NCBI GenBank assembly: GCA_026014615.1
Contig: JAOZHZ010000021.1
Location: forward strand, 45,759 to 109,758
Source of the DNA: Candidatus Bathyarchaeota archaeon
Lineage (GTDB): Archaea > Thermoproteota > Bathyarchaeia > Bathyarchaeales > Bathycorpusculaceae
Length of the DNA: 64,000 bases
Direction of reading: 5' to 3'
Positions 26,225 through 36,097 of this stretch are shown piece by piece. Both the position numbers and the translations under genes were made by a program. The notes below the pieces were generated by a model. That model was given only the letters and a program-made list of their open reading frames with translations. It had not been told where the DNA came from and ran no database searches. The stretch's first letter is position 1. Each line of letters begins with the position of its first letter.

Positions 26225-27733
26225 TCACATACCCAGCTTCAGCCGACGATAAGTTATGTAGTACACATGCTCCACAAACGGGTTCTCAGTCAAACATTTC
26301 ACGTTAACTTTTTGGCGCTTTCGCTTATCCAGAAGCTGACTCGTAGTCCTAAGCAGATACGCGTCGCTGCCTGCGCCTGACCCGTAACTCGCAACCAAAA
26401 TGCGTTCTTCAGGCTTAGCAATATCAAGCACAGCTGCCAAACCCACTGGAGAGCATCCACTGTAGGTGTTGCCGAACTTGTTAACTTGCAATGCACAAGC
26501 ATACTGCTCGTCCTTAAAGCCTAGGTCTCGAGCGACTTTAACGGGGAACGCTGGATTGGGCTGGTGAGGAACAAAATAGGTCAAGTCCTCAGGCTTCAAA
26601 CTGAGTCGGTCCATGAGTTTCGTGACTGATTTTTTAACATGTTTAAAGTATGCGGGGTCACCCGTGAATCTTCCACCGTGCATCGGGTACGGTTCGCCGT
26701 CGCGACGCCAGAAATCAGGTGTATCCGAAGTTACCGAGCACCAACCTTCAATTTCAGCGATAACATCACTTTTGCCGAAAATGAACGCAGCACCACCGTA
26801 ACCTACAAACAGGTCAAGTTCGCCGCCGGGGCATCCACGGGGTGCAGCTTGACTGTTATCCGCGCCTATGACCATGGCGTTTCTTATGCCTGAATTTGGG
26901 TAATTTACCAGCGCCGCAGCGTCCTTGAACATGCTAGTAGCGGCTTTGCAAGCAAATTCAGTGTCTACCGCGTCTACGGCTTGGATGTCACCGTCTTCTT
27001 CGCCCAGCTTGAGAACCTGAGCAACCTTTGACGCTATCGGCTTGACAGCGTACGGGTTGGACTCGGAGCCAACATAGACCTTACCCACGTGAGAGCTGTC
27101 GATTCCTGAGTGGATAAGTGCGATTTTGCCTGCTTCCACCGCAGCCGTAACCGAATCCTCATCCATAAAGGGCACGGCACGTTCAAGACCGCCTTCTTTA
27201 ATTCTGAACCGTGAAGTGTAAACGCCGTAGCCAACAATTCCAGGCAAGTCATATTCCTTGTTTTGCTCAGCCACCACGTATTCCTGATGAGGATAATACT
27301 CGTCGGCTAACGTGAATGCTAACGAAATTGTAGGTACAACGTCACTTTTGTTGACACTGTAACGTCTGCGAAAACGAGGAACAACTTCTCTGCCTTCCAA
27401 CGCGGAAAGGTCAACAGTTTCGCCGTCTTTTATGACTTGGTCTGTAAGTCTGCCGGGCACACGGATTTTTCCGTCATGGAAAGAAACTATACCGTAAACG
27501 AAGCTGCCCAATTTAGTGAATTTGTTAGTTGGCTCCGTAACTAGCGTGCAGAGTTCCAGCTTGCCTTTCTCGTAGAAGAGGTCCACAGGAGCCATTTTCA
27601 GGTAGCTTTTTCGTCCACAGTTAGTGCAGTAGTCGCGGACTTCAAAGTATTCTTTTCCGCAGATTCGGCAACGGCTAGCTTTTAGCCTGTCACCAAGATA
27701 GGAGACTCTGCGTTCGATTGGTTCACTGCTCAA
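26225..27733 (-). CDS. DUF35-HMG-CoA synthase fusion
   Basis: A 502-residue fusion. Residues 1-130 form a DUF35 unit with a rubredoxin-like zinc site (C22, C25, C36, C39) and OB fold. Residues about 160-500 are 3-hydroxy-3-methylglutaryl-CoA synthase with catalytic E224, C262 (TEFACKAAT) and H390 (VPHQPNPAF). It condenses acetyl-CoA with acetoacetyl-CoA in the mevalonate route to archaeal lipids. In many archaea DUF35, thiolase and synthase are separate subunits of one channelling complex; here DUF35 is covalently joined. It overlaps the thiolase gene by 4 nt. Confidence 0.9.
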   Translation of the reverse strand: MSSEPIERRVSYLGDRLKASRCRICGKEYFEVRDYCTNCGRKSYLKMAPVDLFYEKGKLELCTLVTEPTNKFTKLGSFVYGIVSFHDGKIRVPGRLTDQVIKDGETVDLSALEGREVVPRFRRRYSVNKSDVVPTISLAFTLADEYYPHQEYVVAEQNKEYDLPGIVGYGVYTSRFRIKEGGLERAVPFMDEDSVTAAVEAGKIALIHSGIDSSHVGKVYVGSESNPYAVKPIASKVAQVLKLGEEDGDIQAVDAVDTEFACKAATSMFKDAAALVNYPNSGIRNAMVIGADNSQAAPRGCPGGELDLFVGYGGAAFIFGKSDVIAEIEGWCSVTSDTPDFWRRDGEPYPMHGGRFTGDPAYFKHVKKSVTKLMDRLSLKPEDLTYFVPHQPNPAFPVKVARDLGFKDEQYACALQVNKFGNTYSGCSPVGLAAVLDIAKPEERILVASYGSGAGSDAYLLRTTSQLLDKRKRQKVNVKCLTENPFVEHVYYITYRRLKLGM

Positions 27734-28932
27734 GGTTGGTTCCTCCCTAAAATGCTGACGTAGCTTTTAGTGCCAAAACCTTCACATTCGTTAGCGCAGC
27801 CAAACTTTGGCAATGCGTCGGGTTCTGCCTGTCGGATTCCTGCTTCGCCCCGTAGCTGCTTGAAGATTTCGTACAGTTGCGCTCCGCCTGTGGCGCCCAA
27901 GGGGTTACCGTCTGCTTTTAAGCCGCCGTTCAGGTTAATGTAAAGTTTCTTGTCACCCACTTCTAAGTAGCCCTTGTAGTCTTGATAGCTACTGTAGACA
28001 GTCTTCCACGCGGTTCCTGACGTGCAGAAGCCAAGGTCTTCCAAAGAAACCATCTCCATCATCGTAGATTGGTCATTCAGCTCCAGCACCTGAATATCGG
28101 AAGGCTGGACCCCCGCCATTTTAGACGCGTTTGCCATGGCAAGTTGGGTAGCCAAAAAATGCGTCAGATCCTCACGGGCAGGATAATTAAGGTAATCTGT
28201 TGCGGAAGCGGCACCTAAAACATATACGGGCTTATCGGTCAGTTTCTTGGCTTTCTCTGCGCTGGTGATGAGCAGAGCAGATGCCCCATCGGAGATAGGA
28301 GCAAAATCGTAAAGCCCTAAAGATTTCCGCGCTACCTTACGCGCCTTCAAAACTTGCTCCACAGAGATAGGGCGATGATATTGGGCGTACTCATTTTTCA
28401 TGGCGTTGGCGTGGTTTTTGACGGCTATCTGCGCCAAGGCGATGTTAAGTTTTTCTTGGTCTTCGTCTGCAATTCCGTACTTTTTGAGGTAAGCCCTAAG
28501 CATGAGTTCATGGTTTGATTCGGGGGTGCATCCCGTGAAGTAGCTCCAGGGGTCTTCAAGAAGCATGAGGTCGTCGCGGATTTTGTCCCAGCGGTCAGTC
28601 ATCTTTTCGATGCCGCCCACCAGCACAGTGCCATAAACGCCGGCGCGTATCGCGTGGCAAGCAGTTAATAGTGCGGCGCTGAAGGAGCGGGTGACCTCCA
28701 TGGGAACGTGAAGTTCAGTAAGTTCTGAGAGGAAACCTTCTTCCAAGCCAAGCTTGTTGGTTATAGGTAAAAAGCAGTCGCTCATGTAGCAGGCTTCGAG
28801 GTCTTTGCGTTCTACGCCACATTCCCGCGACGCTACAAGCCATGCTTCTTCGATTAGTTTTTCGGGCTCTTTGCCGTAGTGTTCACCGAATTTGGTTCGA
28901 CCAACAGCGACTATTGCTGGACAATTCTGCAT
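27730..28932 (-). CDS. Thiolase-family protein lacking canonical catalytic residues
   Basis: A 400-residue thiolase-fold protein beginning at the ATG 28932 (GGGGAAG upstream; an in-frame TTG lies at 28956). The genomic partner of the HMG-CoA synthase suggests acetoacetyl-CoA thiolase. However, the nucleophile loop reads VTRSFSAALLTACHAIRAG with no Cys where ACASG is usual. The HD motif reads LELNDQST, and the GHPxGATG motif reads GNPLGATG. Only the C-terminal ECEGFG region keeps a cysteine. It may be a divergent enzyme or a structural subunit. Confidence 0.82.
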   Translation of the reverse strand: MQNCPAIVAVGRTKFGEHYGKEPEKLIEEAWLVASRECGVERKDLEACYMSDCFLPITNKLGLEEGFLSELTELHVPMEVTRSFSAALLTACHAIRAGVYGTVLVGGIEKMTDRWDKIRDDLMLLEDPWSYFTGCTPESNHELMLRAYLKKYGIADEDQEKLNIALAQIAVKNHANAMKNEYAQYHRPISVEQVLKARKVARKSLGLYDFAPISDGASALLITSAEKAKKLTDKPVYVLGAASATDYLNYPAREDLTHFLATQLAMANASKMAGVQPSDIQVLELNDQSTMMEMVSLEDLGFCTSGTAWKTVYSSYQDYKGYLEVGDKKLYINLNGGLKADGNPLGATGGAQLYEIFKQLRGEAGIRQAEPDALPKFGCANECEGFGTKSYVSILGRNQP

Positions 28933-29047
28933 AAACTGTTCTTCCCCGAATAGCAAATTACTCCATTCCTGAAAACGCTTTTAAGTGTTTGCCAAATCTG
29001 TTAACTTTTCCGCCTTCAACACGCAAACGTGATGTTTCGGCAAATGT

Positions 29048-31525
29048 TCACTGCTTGGCTAAACCATTAAGACGCCTAAACGTTAACGCTCCAAAAACTA
29101 TGACTACTACCAGAATGGCGGTGCCTATGACCCACGCGCCCACGGGCAAACCCAACAGAGACCAATCAGACCCCGACAACGGAGAAGCGTCTGATGCCAC
29201 ACCCAGAGCCGTTTCAGCTGACGAGCCCCAGAAAGATTCTGTGCCAGTAAAGTTCGCAACTACCTTATATGCGCCTTCGCTGGGCGGAGTCCACAACGTC
29301 GTGAATAAGCCAGCGGAGTCGCTGATGACCGTGCCAATGGAGACTTTTCTTCCGTCGGGTCCAATCGCAAACAACTCCACAGGCACTCCCTCAACGTCGC
29401 CTGCTATGGGCTGTTGCATGTGCAGGTGCTCCATCCACGCAGTCATGTTCGCGTCTGAAACCGCAGGTACGTCCTTCTGTCCGGGTGACTGGTCAGTCAC
29501 GGTACCCTGAATAAGGACGCTGGAGCCCACGGGCACCACGGTTTGGGGTGCGGTCACGGTTACAGCTGTTTGCCCTTTGCCAAAACAGTAAATCTGGTTG
29601 TCGTACGAGTTCGCGGTCACGAGGTAGCCATCTGCGATTGCAGGGGCGTTTGCCCAAAACAGAACCGACCACACCTCGTTTCCCGTGTCTAAATCGACGC
29701 AGCGGAGTTTTGCGCCTCGCCACAACGGTTTAGTGGAGGAATGCTCAGTTGAGTAAACAAAGATTTTGTTGTCTGCGATGGCGCCTAAAAAGAACGGGTA
29801 CTGCCCATAAGGCAAATCGAAGCCGCCGCTGAAGGGACCATACGTCCACGTGAGGTCTCCCGTTTTGATATCATAAGCGTAGAGGATGCCTCCGTACCCG
29901 TAGGAGAAGAGTTTACCGTAGGCGACTGCTCCGCCCATGCTGTAGCTGTCCCAAGCCGTCTGCGGCTCCGTTGGACCCCAAAGCTGTTCTCCCGTGTCGA
30001 GGTCATAGCCGTACCACTGCATGGTCTCTTTAACCCACATCGTAAAAACCCCCGCGTCCTCGTCAATGGGCCCTACGCCTTCAGTTAAATTACCTATAAT
30101 GGGGGCGCGGTCAACTTGCCACAGGACTTTGCCTGTTTCTTCGGGTTTCAAGCTTATGGTGCAGAGCTTGGTTTCGGATGTGGCAAACAGTCTGTCGTTT
30201 AGAACCCGGATTATCGTTAGATCGGGAATTTTGGCTGTTGTCACATTCCATGAGTACCCGTTGTCGCCGTCAAGTGTGGCGCCTATCGGAAGCCTCCAAC
30301 TCCAGTAGCCGTTTGTCATCGTCCAATTATACGGGTAATCGGGTCTGGAAGGTGTGGGGATGGCTTTGCTGGAGTTCCAAAGCGCCAGCCAACCAGCGTC
30401 TGAGTCGAGCACGTAAATCAGTTTGCTTCCGTCTTGGGCAGTCGCAGGCGCACCAAAGGGAACGTTGCCGATTGTGAGTATCCAGTTTCCTGTGTTAGCG
30501 TCGTGCATGTACCACTTTTCCTTCGTGACACACCAAAGATACGGCGGCAGAACTCCATGCTGGTTAGGGGACTCAAAATCGTAAAGTTGACCAAACGACA
30601 ACTGCGGATAATTCACCGATGACCCATACGAGGCAGCCAAGTCCGCTTGAAGGTCGCCGGTGCTGTTGTGCCACCATAACTGCTGGCCGCTGCGCAGGTC
30701 CACAGCGTAAAAGCCGTACAGGGGCGGGACAGGTGTATTGTAATAGAGGACACCGTTTAGGATAATAGGTGGACCCCAGAATTTCTCGTATGACTGCGCG
30801 TCATAGTAGGGCGTGTTTCCGTATTGTCCGCCGACTATGCCGCCTGCTGTTAGCTGCTTTACCCAAACGATGTGGGCGGTTGTAGGTGCTTTGGAGTACG
30901 GGTTAAACCTGTAAGTCACGGCGGTGCCTGCCAACCAGTTGCCTGAAATCTGTCCCCAAAGGTGGTTTTCGCCGTTTATGGGGCGACTCCAGTAACCATC
31001 AGGCAAGGGTATGCCTGGAAGCATGGAAATAGGTTCCCGCTGAACTGTAAGCTGCACTTCGTCGCTTGTGCTGGGCAGGTAGTAGTCACCCACGAAAACT
31101 TCGGTTCCGGGCTCCAAAGGCGGATTATCACCTGCCAACGTTTGCCCGGGAAACGTCAACTGGAACGTGTAGGTGCCTGTTTGGTTGGGGGAGTAAAGGA
31201 AGTATGTTGAGCCTGCAGAGTCCGCTTCGTAAGGACCCCAAACTTCTTTGGCTCCGTTGGGTGTGGTTATGGTTACGGTGAAGTTTTGCCATCGGTCGCC
31301 GGTGTTTCCGCGGGCTGTCGGGGGCCACTCGGTGAGCCAAATTGTAACCTGTACTTGCTGGTTAACGCCGACCGGGTCAGGTGAAACGCTTAGGTAGGCG
31401 TGGGTTACAAATGTCCATGGTGGGTCATGAGCAAACGTCAGCGAAGAGCCAACGGAAGAAGCAACCAAGAGCAAAACCAGTAAAGAAACACACGCAGAAA
31501 ACACGTAGTTCTTCTGCATAGCCAT
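29048..31525 (-). CDS. PQQ-like beta-propeller surface protein, copy 1 (distant member)
   Basis: An 825-residue secreted protein. Signal peptide over about 1-30, Ig-like domain with VGVNQQVQVTIWLTEWPPTA and NGAKEVWGPYEADSAGSTYF. A propeller follows, with blades such as LYAYDIKTGDLTWTYGPFSG and VDLDTGNEVWSVLFW, then a second Ig-like domain (VPAVSDANMTAWMEHLHMQQ) and a C-terminal transmembrane helix. Unlike the island copies it lacks a long Pro/Ser/Thr linker and the RKRK tail, and no RNA-like element follows it. Probably anchored in the membrane facing outward; ligand unknown. Confidence 0.82.
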   Translation of the reverse strand: MAMQKNYVFSACVSLLVLLLVASSVGSSLTFAHDPPWTFVTHAYLSVSPDPVGVNQQVQVTIWLTEWPPTARGNTGDRWQNFTVTITTPNGAKEVWGPYEADSAGSTYFLYSPNQTGTYTFQLTFPGQTLAGDNPPLEPGTEVFVGDYYLPSTSDEVQLTVQREPISMLPGIPLPDGYWSRPINGENHLWGQISGNWLAGTAVTYRFNPYSKAPTTAHIVWVKQLTAGGIVGGQYGNTPYYDAQSYEKFWGPPIILNGVLYYNTPVPPLYGFYAVDLRSGQQLWWHNSTGDLQADLAASYGSSVNYPQLSFGQLYDFESPNQHGVLPPYLWCVTKEKWYMHDANTGNWILTIGNVPFGAPATAQDGSKLIYVLDSDAGWLALWNSSKAIPTPSRPDYPYNWTMTNGYWSWRLPIGATLDGDNGYSWNVTTAKIPDLTIIRVLNDRLFATSETKLCTISLKPEETGKVLWQVDRAPIIGNLTEGVGPIDEDAGVFTMWVKETMQWYGYDLDTGEQLWGPTEPQTAWDSYSMGGAVAYGKLFSYGYGGILYAYDIKTGDLTWTYGPFSGGFDLPYGQYPFFLGAIADNKIFVYSTEHSSTKPLWRGAKLRCVDLDTGNEVWSVLFWANAPAIADGYLVTANSYDNQIYCFGKGQTAVTVTAPQTVVPVGSSVLIQGTVTDQSPGQKDVPAVSDANMTAWMEHLHMQQPIAGDVEGVPVELFAIGPDGRKVSIGTVISDSAGLFTTLWTPPSEGAYKVVANFTGTESFWGSSAETALGVASDASPLSGSDWSLLGLPVGAWVIGTAILVVVIVFGALTFRRLNGLAKQ

Positions 31526-31586
31526 CTTTTGACTATTTCAGTTGTTTTCTTTATAACATTTTGCTAACTCAAGGAGTAACAATGCG

Positions 31587-32987
31587 TCAATTGATTCCGT
31601 TGAGAATTTCTTCTTCCGTTATCTTCTTTTTCAACTGCGCAATTAATTCATTTAGTGTGGGTGTCAATGTTACAGGATACTGGGGTGCGTCAACGAGTTT
31701 TCGGTAGTTTTGAGGAAGCGATGCAAGGTTTTTGGAAGCCGCCGCACGTATCTCGTTTAAGGCAGGCAGTTCACAGCATATCTTGCCGTTCGCCATGACC
31801 TTCTTCAGCATAGGGTCGCCGCCCATAGCGGGTTCGCTATCCAAAGCAATCACATCTTTAAAGTACAAACCTTGATTGTCTGTGAATCGGTAGACCTGTT
31901 TTCTGCCGGGCAAAGTGAGCTTGTTTTCGCTTAACTTCATAATTGGAGAGAAGCTGCCGTCTCCATCACTGGTTTCACACAGTTTGTAGATGACATCCGT
32001 GTACGGGTAATCAACGGAGGTTCCCATTTTGGTGCCTACTCCGAAAGCGTCGATTTTTGCACCCTCGTCCAGCAGTTCAGTTATTTTGTATTCGTCTAGA
32101 TCGCCGCTTGCAAAAATGGGAACGTAATCTAAGCCTTTCGCGTCCAAAAGTGCCCGCACTTTCTTGCTTATCTCCGCCAAGTTGCCGCTGTCCAAACGCA
32201 CGCCACCCAGCCTAAAACCTTTGCGTTCTAGTTCCTTGGCTACCACCGCGGCTTTTTCAGCACCCGCCATGTCATCATAAGTGTCAATTAGCAAGGTGGA
32301 TTTGGTTGGGAAGGTTTTTGTGAAAGCTCGAAAAGCGTCGATTTCGCGCTTATAGGACATGATGAACGAGTGTGCCATGGTTCCGAAAACGGGTATGCCG
32401 TAAGCCATGTCAGCGAGCACGTTGGAGGTGCCTTGGCAGCCAGCGATGAAACTGCTTCGAGCAACTTTCATACCTGCGTCGATACCTTGTTCCCTGCGTA
32501 ACCCGAATTCGATAACGGTTTTGCCCTTCGCTGCTTGTACAACTCGGGAGGCTTTGGAAGCCATCATGGTCTGCAGGTTAACTGTGTTTAGCAGGAATGT
32601 TTCTACAAGTTGCGCTTCAATTATGGGTGCAGTTACGCGAATAAGGGGCTCGTTGGGAAAACATACGGTGCCCTCGGGAACAGCCCACACATCACCCGTG
32701 AACTTGAAATCTCTTAGGTATCCAAGGAAATCTTCAGCGAAGCCCTGTTTACGCAGGTATTCAATATGTTCGCCAGTGAAGTGTACACTTTCTAGATAGA
32801 GCAGCACCTGCTCCAGTCCCGCAAAAAGGAAGTAGGAACGGTTCGGGGGCAGTCTACGAATAAACAGGTCGAAGGTTGCTGGTTCAAACTTGCCGTTGTC
32901 AAAGTAGCTTGCACACATGGTTAACTCATAGAAGTCCGTGAACAGGCTCAGGTTTTCTCTGCTCTGGAAATCGAAAGACATCTTCAT
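31587..32987 (-). CDS. pncB: Nicotinate phosphoribosyltransferase
   Basis: A 466-residue NAPRT: LFTDFYELTMCASYFDNGKF near the N-terminus, FGLRREQGIDAGMKVARSSF at the PRPP/nicotinate site, and LLIDTYDDMAGAEKA followed by VRLDSGNLAEISKKVR. Converts nicotinate and PRPP to nicotinate mononucleotide for NAD salvage. Monocistronic by spacing; 61 nt upstream of propeller copy 1 on the same strand. Confidence 0.94.
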   Translation of the reverse strand: MKMSFDFQSRENLSLFTDFYELTMCASYFDNGKFEPATFDLFIRRLPPNRSYFLFAGLEQVLLYLESVHFTGEHIEYLRKQGFAEDFLGYLRDFKFTGDVWAVPEGTVCFPNEPLIRVTAPIIEAQLVETFLLNTVNLQTMMASKASRVVQAAKGKTVIEFGLRREQGIDAGMKVARSSFIAGCQGTSNVLADMAYGIPVFGTMAHSFIMSYKREIDAFRAFTKTFPTKSTLLIDTYDDMAGAEKAAVVAKELERKGFRLGGVRLDSGNLAEISKKVRALLDAKGLDYVPIFASGDLDEYKITELLDEGAKIDAFGVGTKMGTSVDYPYTDVIYKLCETSDGDGSFSPIMKLSENKLTLPGRKQVYRFTDNQGLYFKDVIALDSEPAMGGDPMLKKVMANGKICCELPALNEIRAAASKNLASLPQNYRKLVDAPQYPVTLTPTLNELIAQLKKKITEEEILNGIN

Positions 32988-33085
32988 AGGTTAACCCTTC
33001 TCGCCAAACAGATTTAATCATTTGTATCGCGAAGGGCGGCTGGTTTCTTTTCCTTCATCAAAAGAAAAGCTCAGCTGGTGCCTTT

Positions 33086-34258
33086 TTATCCTACGCACCA
33101 TCCAAAGCAGTTTATTGAAGACGGCGAAACTCCTTGTTCCACTAGCAAATCCTGTAGACAAACTGGGTCTGATTCTAGGTAGTCACCAGTGCAGGCGTAA
33201 GCTCGTCCTCGGCATCCACCGCAGCCTGATCGATACTGGCATTCGCCACATTTACCTTTTAGGAGGTTTCTTTGTCGCAGCTGATTTAGAACTGGGGAGT
33301 TAAACCAGATGTCGGTGAGGCTTCGCTCGCGAATGTTGCCCACTGTAATGGGTAAAAATGTACATGGATACACGTCCCCGTTAGGTCTTAAGCTGAAATA
33401 CGCTATACCTGCGTGGCATCCTATGGAATCATGAACCCAAAACTGTTTAAGGAACAAATTGCAGGGTTTAGTGCCGTTTATTTTATGCATTTTGGAGACA
33501 AGTTCTGGATATAGCGGAATGCCTCCAGACATTGTAAAAAGCAGGTCTTTAGTTTCCTGCATCTGATAGAGGTATCGTATCAGGTTCACCCGTTGAGTTT
33601 GATCCATGGCTTGATCCATCATGTCTTTGCCGCGTCCCACCGGAACCAAGTCGTAGACAGCAAACTGTTTTACACCCAACTGGGCGAGACTGTTTATCCG
33701 TTGAGGTATCTCTGCATAAGTGTCTTTTAGCGCCATGGTGGTAATTACCACTTCTAAGTCAACATCCAAGCAAGTTTTAATCGCCTGAATGGCTTTATCA
33801 AAAGTGCCCGGCAGATTTCTAAGTTTATCATGATTTGCAGGTACAATCGAGTCAATAGGAATGCCCACTGCCAAGATGCCTGCGTCCTTAAGCTCCTCAG
33901 CTACCCTGCGGTTAAGCAGTAACCCGTTAGTGAGCATCGCGGGTAAGATTCCTAAGTCAACACAGTATTCTGCGAGCGCCAAAATGAAGTTCTTTCGAAG
34001 CAACGGTTCGCCCCCGCTAAATATCAGCGCTTCCGTTCCGAGACTCGCCAACTCATCAACCGCATGCATCGCCTCCTGCAAAGTCAACTCGTTTGGCATG
34101 GGTTCTCTAGCTGAAACATGACAATGTAAACACCGCAGGTTACATGCACGGGTGACAGCGTATGAAACAATAAGAGGACTATTGGGTTTACCTTCTAACC
34201 CCCTGTCTAAGAGTTTTTGCCGAAGCATTAACTCGAACAACTTGAATCCAACGCCCAA
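33086..34258 (-). CDS. Radical SAM/SPASM-domain protein 2 (AhbD/NirJ-like)
   Basis: A 390-residue protein. Radical SAM motif CNLRCLHC with C39, C43, C46; SAM motif FSGGEPLL; SPASM cysteines in IGCHAGIAYF, VYPCTFLP, GKCGECQYRSGCGGCRGRA and DPVC. The pattern fits the AhbC/AhbD-type heme synthesis and NirJ group, but also peptide-modifying enzymes. Heme-pathway genes are not nearby, so the substrate stays open. Confidence 0.85.
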   Translation of the reverse strand: MGVGFKLFELMLRQKLLDRGLEGKPNSPLIVSYAVTRACNLRCLHCHVSAREPMPNELTLQEAMHAVDELASLGTEALIFSGGEPLLRKNFILALAEYCVDLGILPAMLTNGLLLNRRVAEELKDAGILAVGIPIDSIVPANHDKLRNLPGTFDKAIQAIKTCLDVDLEVVITTMALKDTYAEIPQRINSLAQLGVKQFAVYDLVPVGRGKDMMDQAMDQTQRVNLIRYLYQMQETKDLLFTMSGGIPLYPELVSKMHKINGTKPCNLFLKQFWVHDSIGCHAGIAYFSLRPNGDVYPCTFLPITVGNIRERSLTDIWFNSPVLNQLRQRNLLKGKCGECQYRSGCGGCRGRAYACTGDYLESDPVCLQDLLVEQGVSPSSINCFGWCVG

Positions 34259-34316
34259 TTAGCCACCTCCACAGTCCATCGGCAAATTAAGACTTCGCAG
34301 TTTAATTGTTATCTTT

Positions 34317-35393
34317 TTAGTCACCTGTGAGAGTTTTTGAACGAAACACCATCAACTGGAGGGCTCTGCGAAGCAGCCAAGCGACCGCAAAAACAACAGA
34401 CACGACAATAATTGCAATCAATAAGTTAGGGCCTATGTCAATTGCTGCCTCAGAAACTTCCAAGTTGGGTGCAAGGTCGCTGATGCTTACTTCGTCAAGA
34501 GTAACCTTAGCATCATGCCCCATCCAAATCTCGGTTCCATTCATGATGTTGCCCACAGGGTTTTGTACACCATGAATTGCCTTGACCGCTTGCTCGTACC
34601 CGTTCACATAAAGGTGCATACCGTCAACAGTACGGGTAAAAGTGACGTGAAGCCACTGATTCAAAGGAATAACCGGCTGTTCAGTAACTATCTCATTAAA
34701 AACACCTGCATCGGTTAACAAAAAACCGCTGAGACTACCTTGAGGAACGGAAACACCGTCTTCTGGTGTGCCTGCGCCTCTTATGGCTAAACCAACAATT
34801 CGGGTCGTGTTTTGCCATGTAGCATCTGTACGGGTACATTTAACGATGACATTGTTGTAAGTAGCGTTTGTGAACTCCTGTACATTTATCCAAGCGTCCA
34901 TTTTGATTTCCTTTTGAACATCTAAGCTAGGAGAAACAGGCACATACACGGGTTGAGCCGAAGGAGGAAAACCCACCCAGAAAGACACAGGCACATATAT
35001 TGCGTTAAGCCCATTGAAGCTAACAGCTTTCTCAAATTGACCCGCAACAAGCACGGGCACAGGGTCACCTCCGAAAAGGCCATCATTACAACCAGCTGAA
35101 TCATAGGTTGCCATATAGTCTCCCGATGGCTTAACGTCATCGAGGTGCCATAAAGCAACAGTGCTTGCGCTACCCGTATTTTGTGCATTAACTGACACCA
35201 TAAAGGCAGCATTTAACAGACAAACCAGCAAAATACCCAGCGTCAAACCAGCCATCACTCTACCTCGAAAAGGCTTCAAGCTAAAGCCCCAAGAGGCTCC
35301 TCTTTTTACTGACGCTGAGGCAACTCCACATTTTTTTAAACTGATCAAATCAAACCCACCCTTGATTGTTGAAGCCAAAATAAGAAGTAACAA
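34317..35393 (-). CDS. LamG-like surface protein
   Basis: A 358-residue membrane protein. Signal segment (GLTLGILLVCLLNAAFMVSV) at about 50-69, then a concanavalin-A/LamG fold (VALWHLDDVKPSG, FEKAVSFNGLNAIYVPVS, WLHVTFTRTVDGMHLYVNGY), and a C-terminal transmembrane helix followed by basic residues. Such domains bind sugars or other surface ligands. The start is uncertain: TTG at 35393 or a later TTG near 35348 after AAGGGTGGG. Confidence 0.75.
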   Translation of the reverse strand: MLLLILASTIKGGFDLISLKKCGVASASVKRGASWGFSLKPFRGRVMAGLTLGILLVCLLNAAFMVSVNAQNTGSASTVALWHLDDVKPSGDYMATYDSAGCNDGLFGGDPVPVLVAGQFEKAVSFNGLNAIYVPVSFWVGFPPSAQPVYVPVSPSLDVQKEIKMDAWINVQEFTNATYNNVIVKCTRTDATWQNTTRIVGLAIRGAGTPEDGVSVPQGSLSGFLLTDAGVFNEIVTEQPVIPLNQWLHVTFTRTVDGMHLYVNGYEQAVKAIHGVQNPVGNIMNGTEIWMGHDAKVTLDEVSISDLAPNLEVSEAAIDIGPNLLIAIIVVSVVFAVAWLLRRALQLMVFRSKTLTGD

Positions 35394-35762
35394 ACTTCTT
35401 TCTGAATTAACAGATACATATCATTCACACCTCCATAATGCTAAATTTAATATTTAGCTCTCCCTACAGAACAGCAAGGTTCTCCCAGAAGAACAAGGCA
35501 ACACCCGGTTCCACTTGTAATTAGCGGGCAACAGAACTAAATAAGATGCTAGTAGAAAAAGCAAATCACAATCTGCAACTCAAGTTACCCAAAAACAAAC
35601 CACCAACCTCAAACCCGGTTTTTGAAAACAAACAAAAAATAACAAAAACTCACAAAAAAGAACCAATTTGTTTCTGCTTACAAATTCACAAGCTTGTTCA
35701 AATGCCCACAGAAGCTTGAAACTCTTATATACCGCTCTAACCAATGCTAGGGTGAGACAGTC
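35394..35762. other. Intergenic region with aIF1 promoter
   Basis: A-rich DNA. The TATA-like CTTATATACC at about 35723-35733 lies 30-40 nt before the aIF1 start, indicating a short leader. The left part should contain the promoter of the leftward LamG gene. A 24-codon frame after GGAGGTG on the minus strand (about 35413-35340) is probably fortuitous. Confidence 0.5.
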
Positions 35763-36071
35763 ATGGCTGAAGTTTGTACAACATGCGGACTACCTAAAGA
35801 CCTCTGCGTTTGTGGAGAAATAGAAAAAGAACAACAGCGCATTCGCATACGTCTTGAAACACGAAAATTCGGCAGACCCACCACAGTCATCGACGGCATG
35901 GACGAAAAAACCACCGACCTGCAAGACATGGCACACAAACTCAAAGCTTATTGTGCCTGTGGCGGAACACACAAAGCAGGATTAATTATGCTACAAGGCG
36001 ACCACCGCGACCGAATACGCGAATTCTTAATCAAAAGCGGCTACCCCGCAGAAAACATAGAACGCCAGTAA
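35763..36071 (+). CDS. Translation initiation factor aIF1 (SUI1 family)
   Basis: A 102-residue SUI1-domain protein with the archaeal N-terminal extension CTTCGLPKDLCVCGEIEKE and the core RKFGRPTTVIDGMD, LKAYCACGGT and LQGDHRDRIREFL. Monitors start-codon selection on the small ribosomal subunit. Strong TATA box upstream. Followed after 26 nt by a small zinc-ribbon gene. Confidence 0.94.
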   Translation: MAEVCTTCGLPKDLCVCGEIEKEQQRIRIRLETRKFGRPTTVIDGMDEKTTDLQDMAHKLKAYCACGGTHKAGLIMLQGDHRDRIREFLIKSGYPAENIERQ

Positions 36072-36097
36072 CAACCCAAAAAGCCAGAGTTCTAAAG

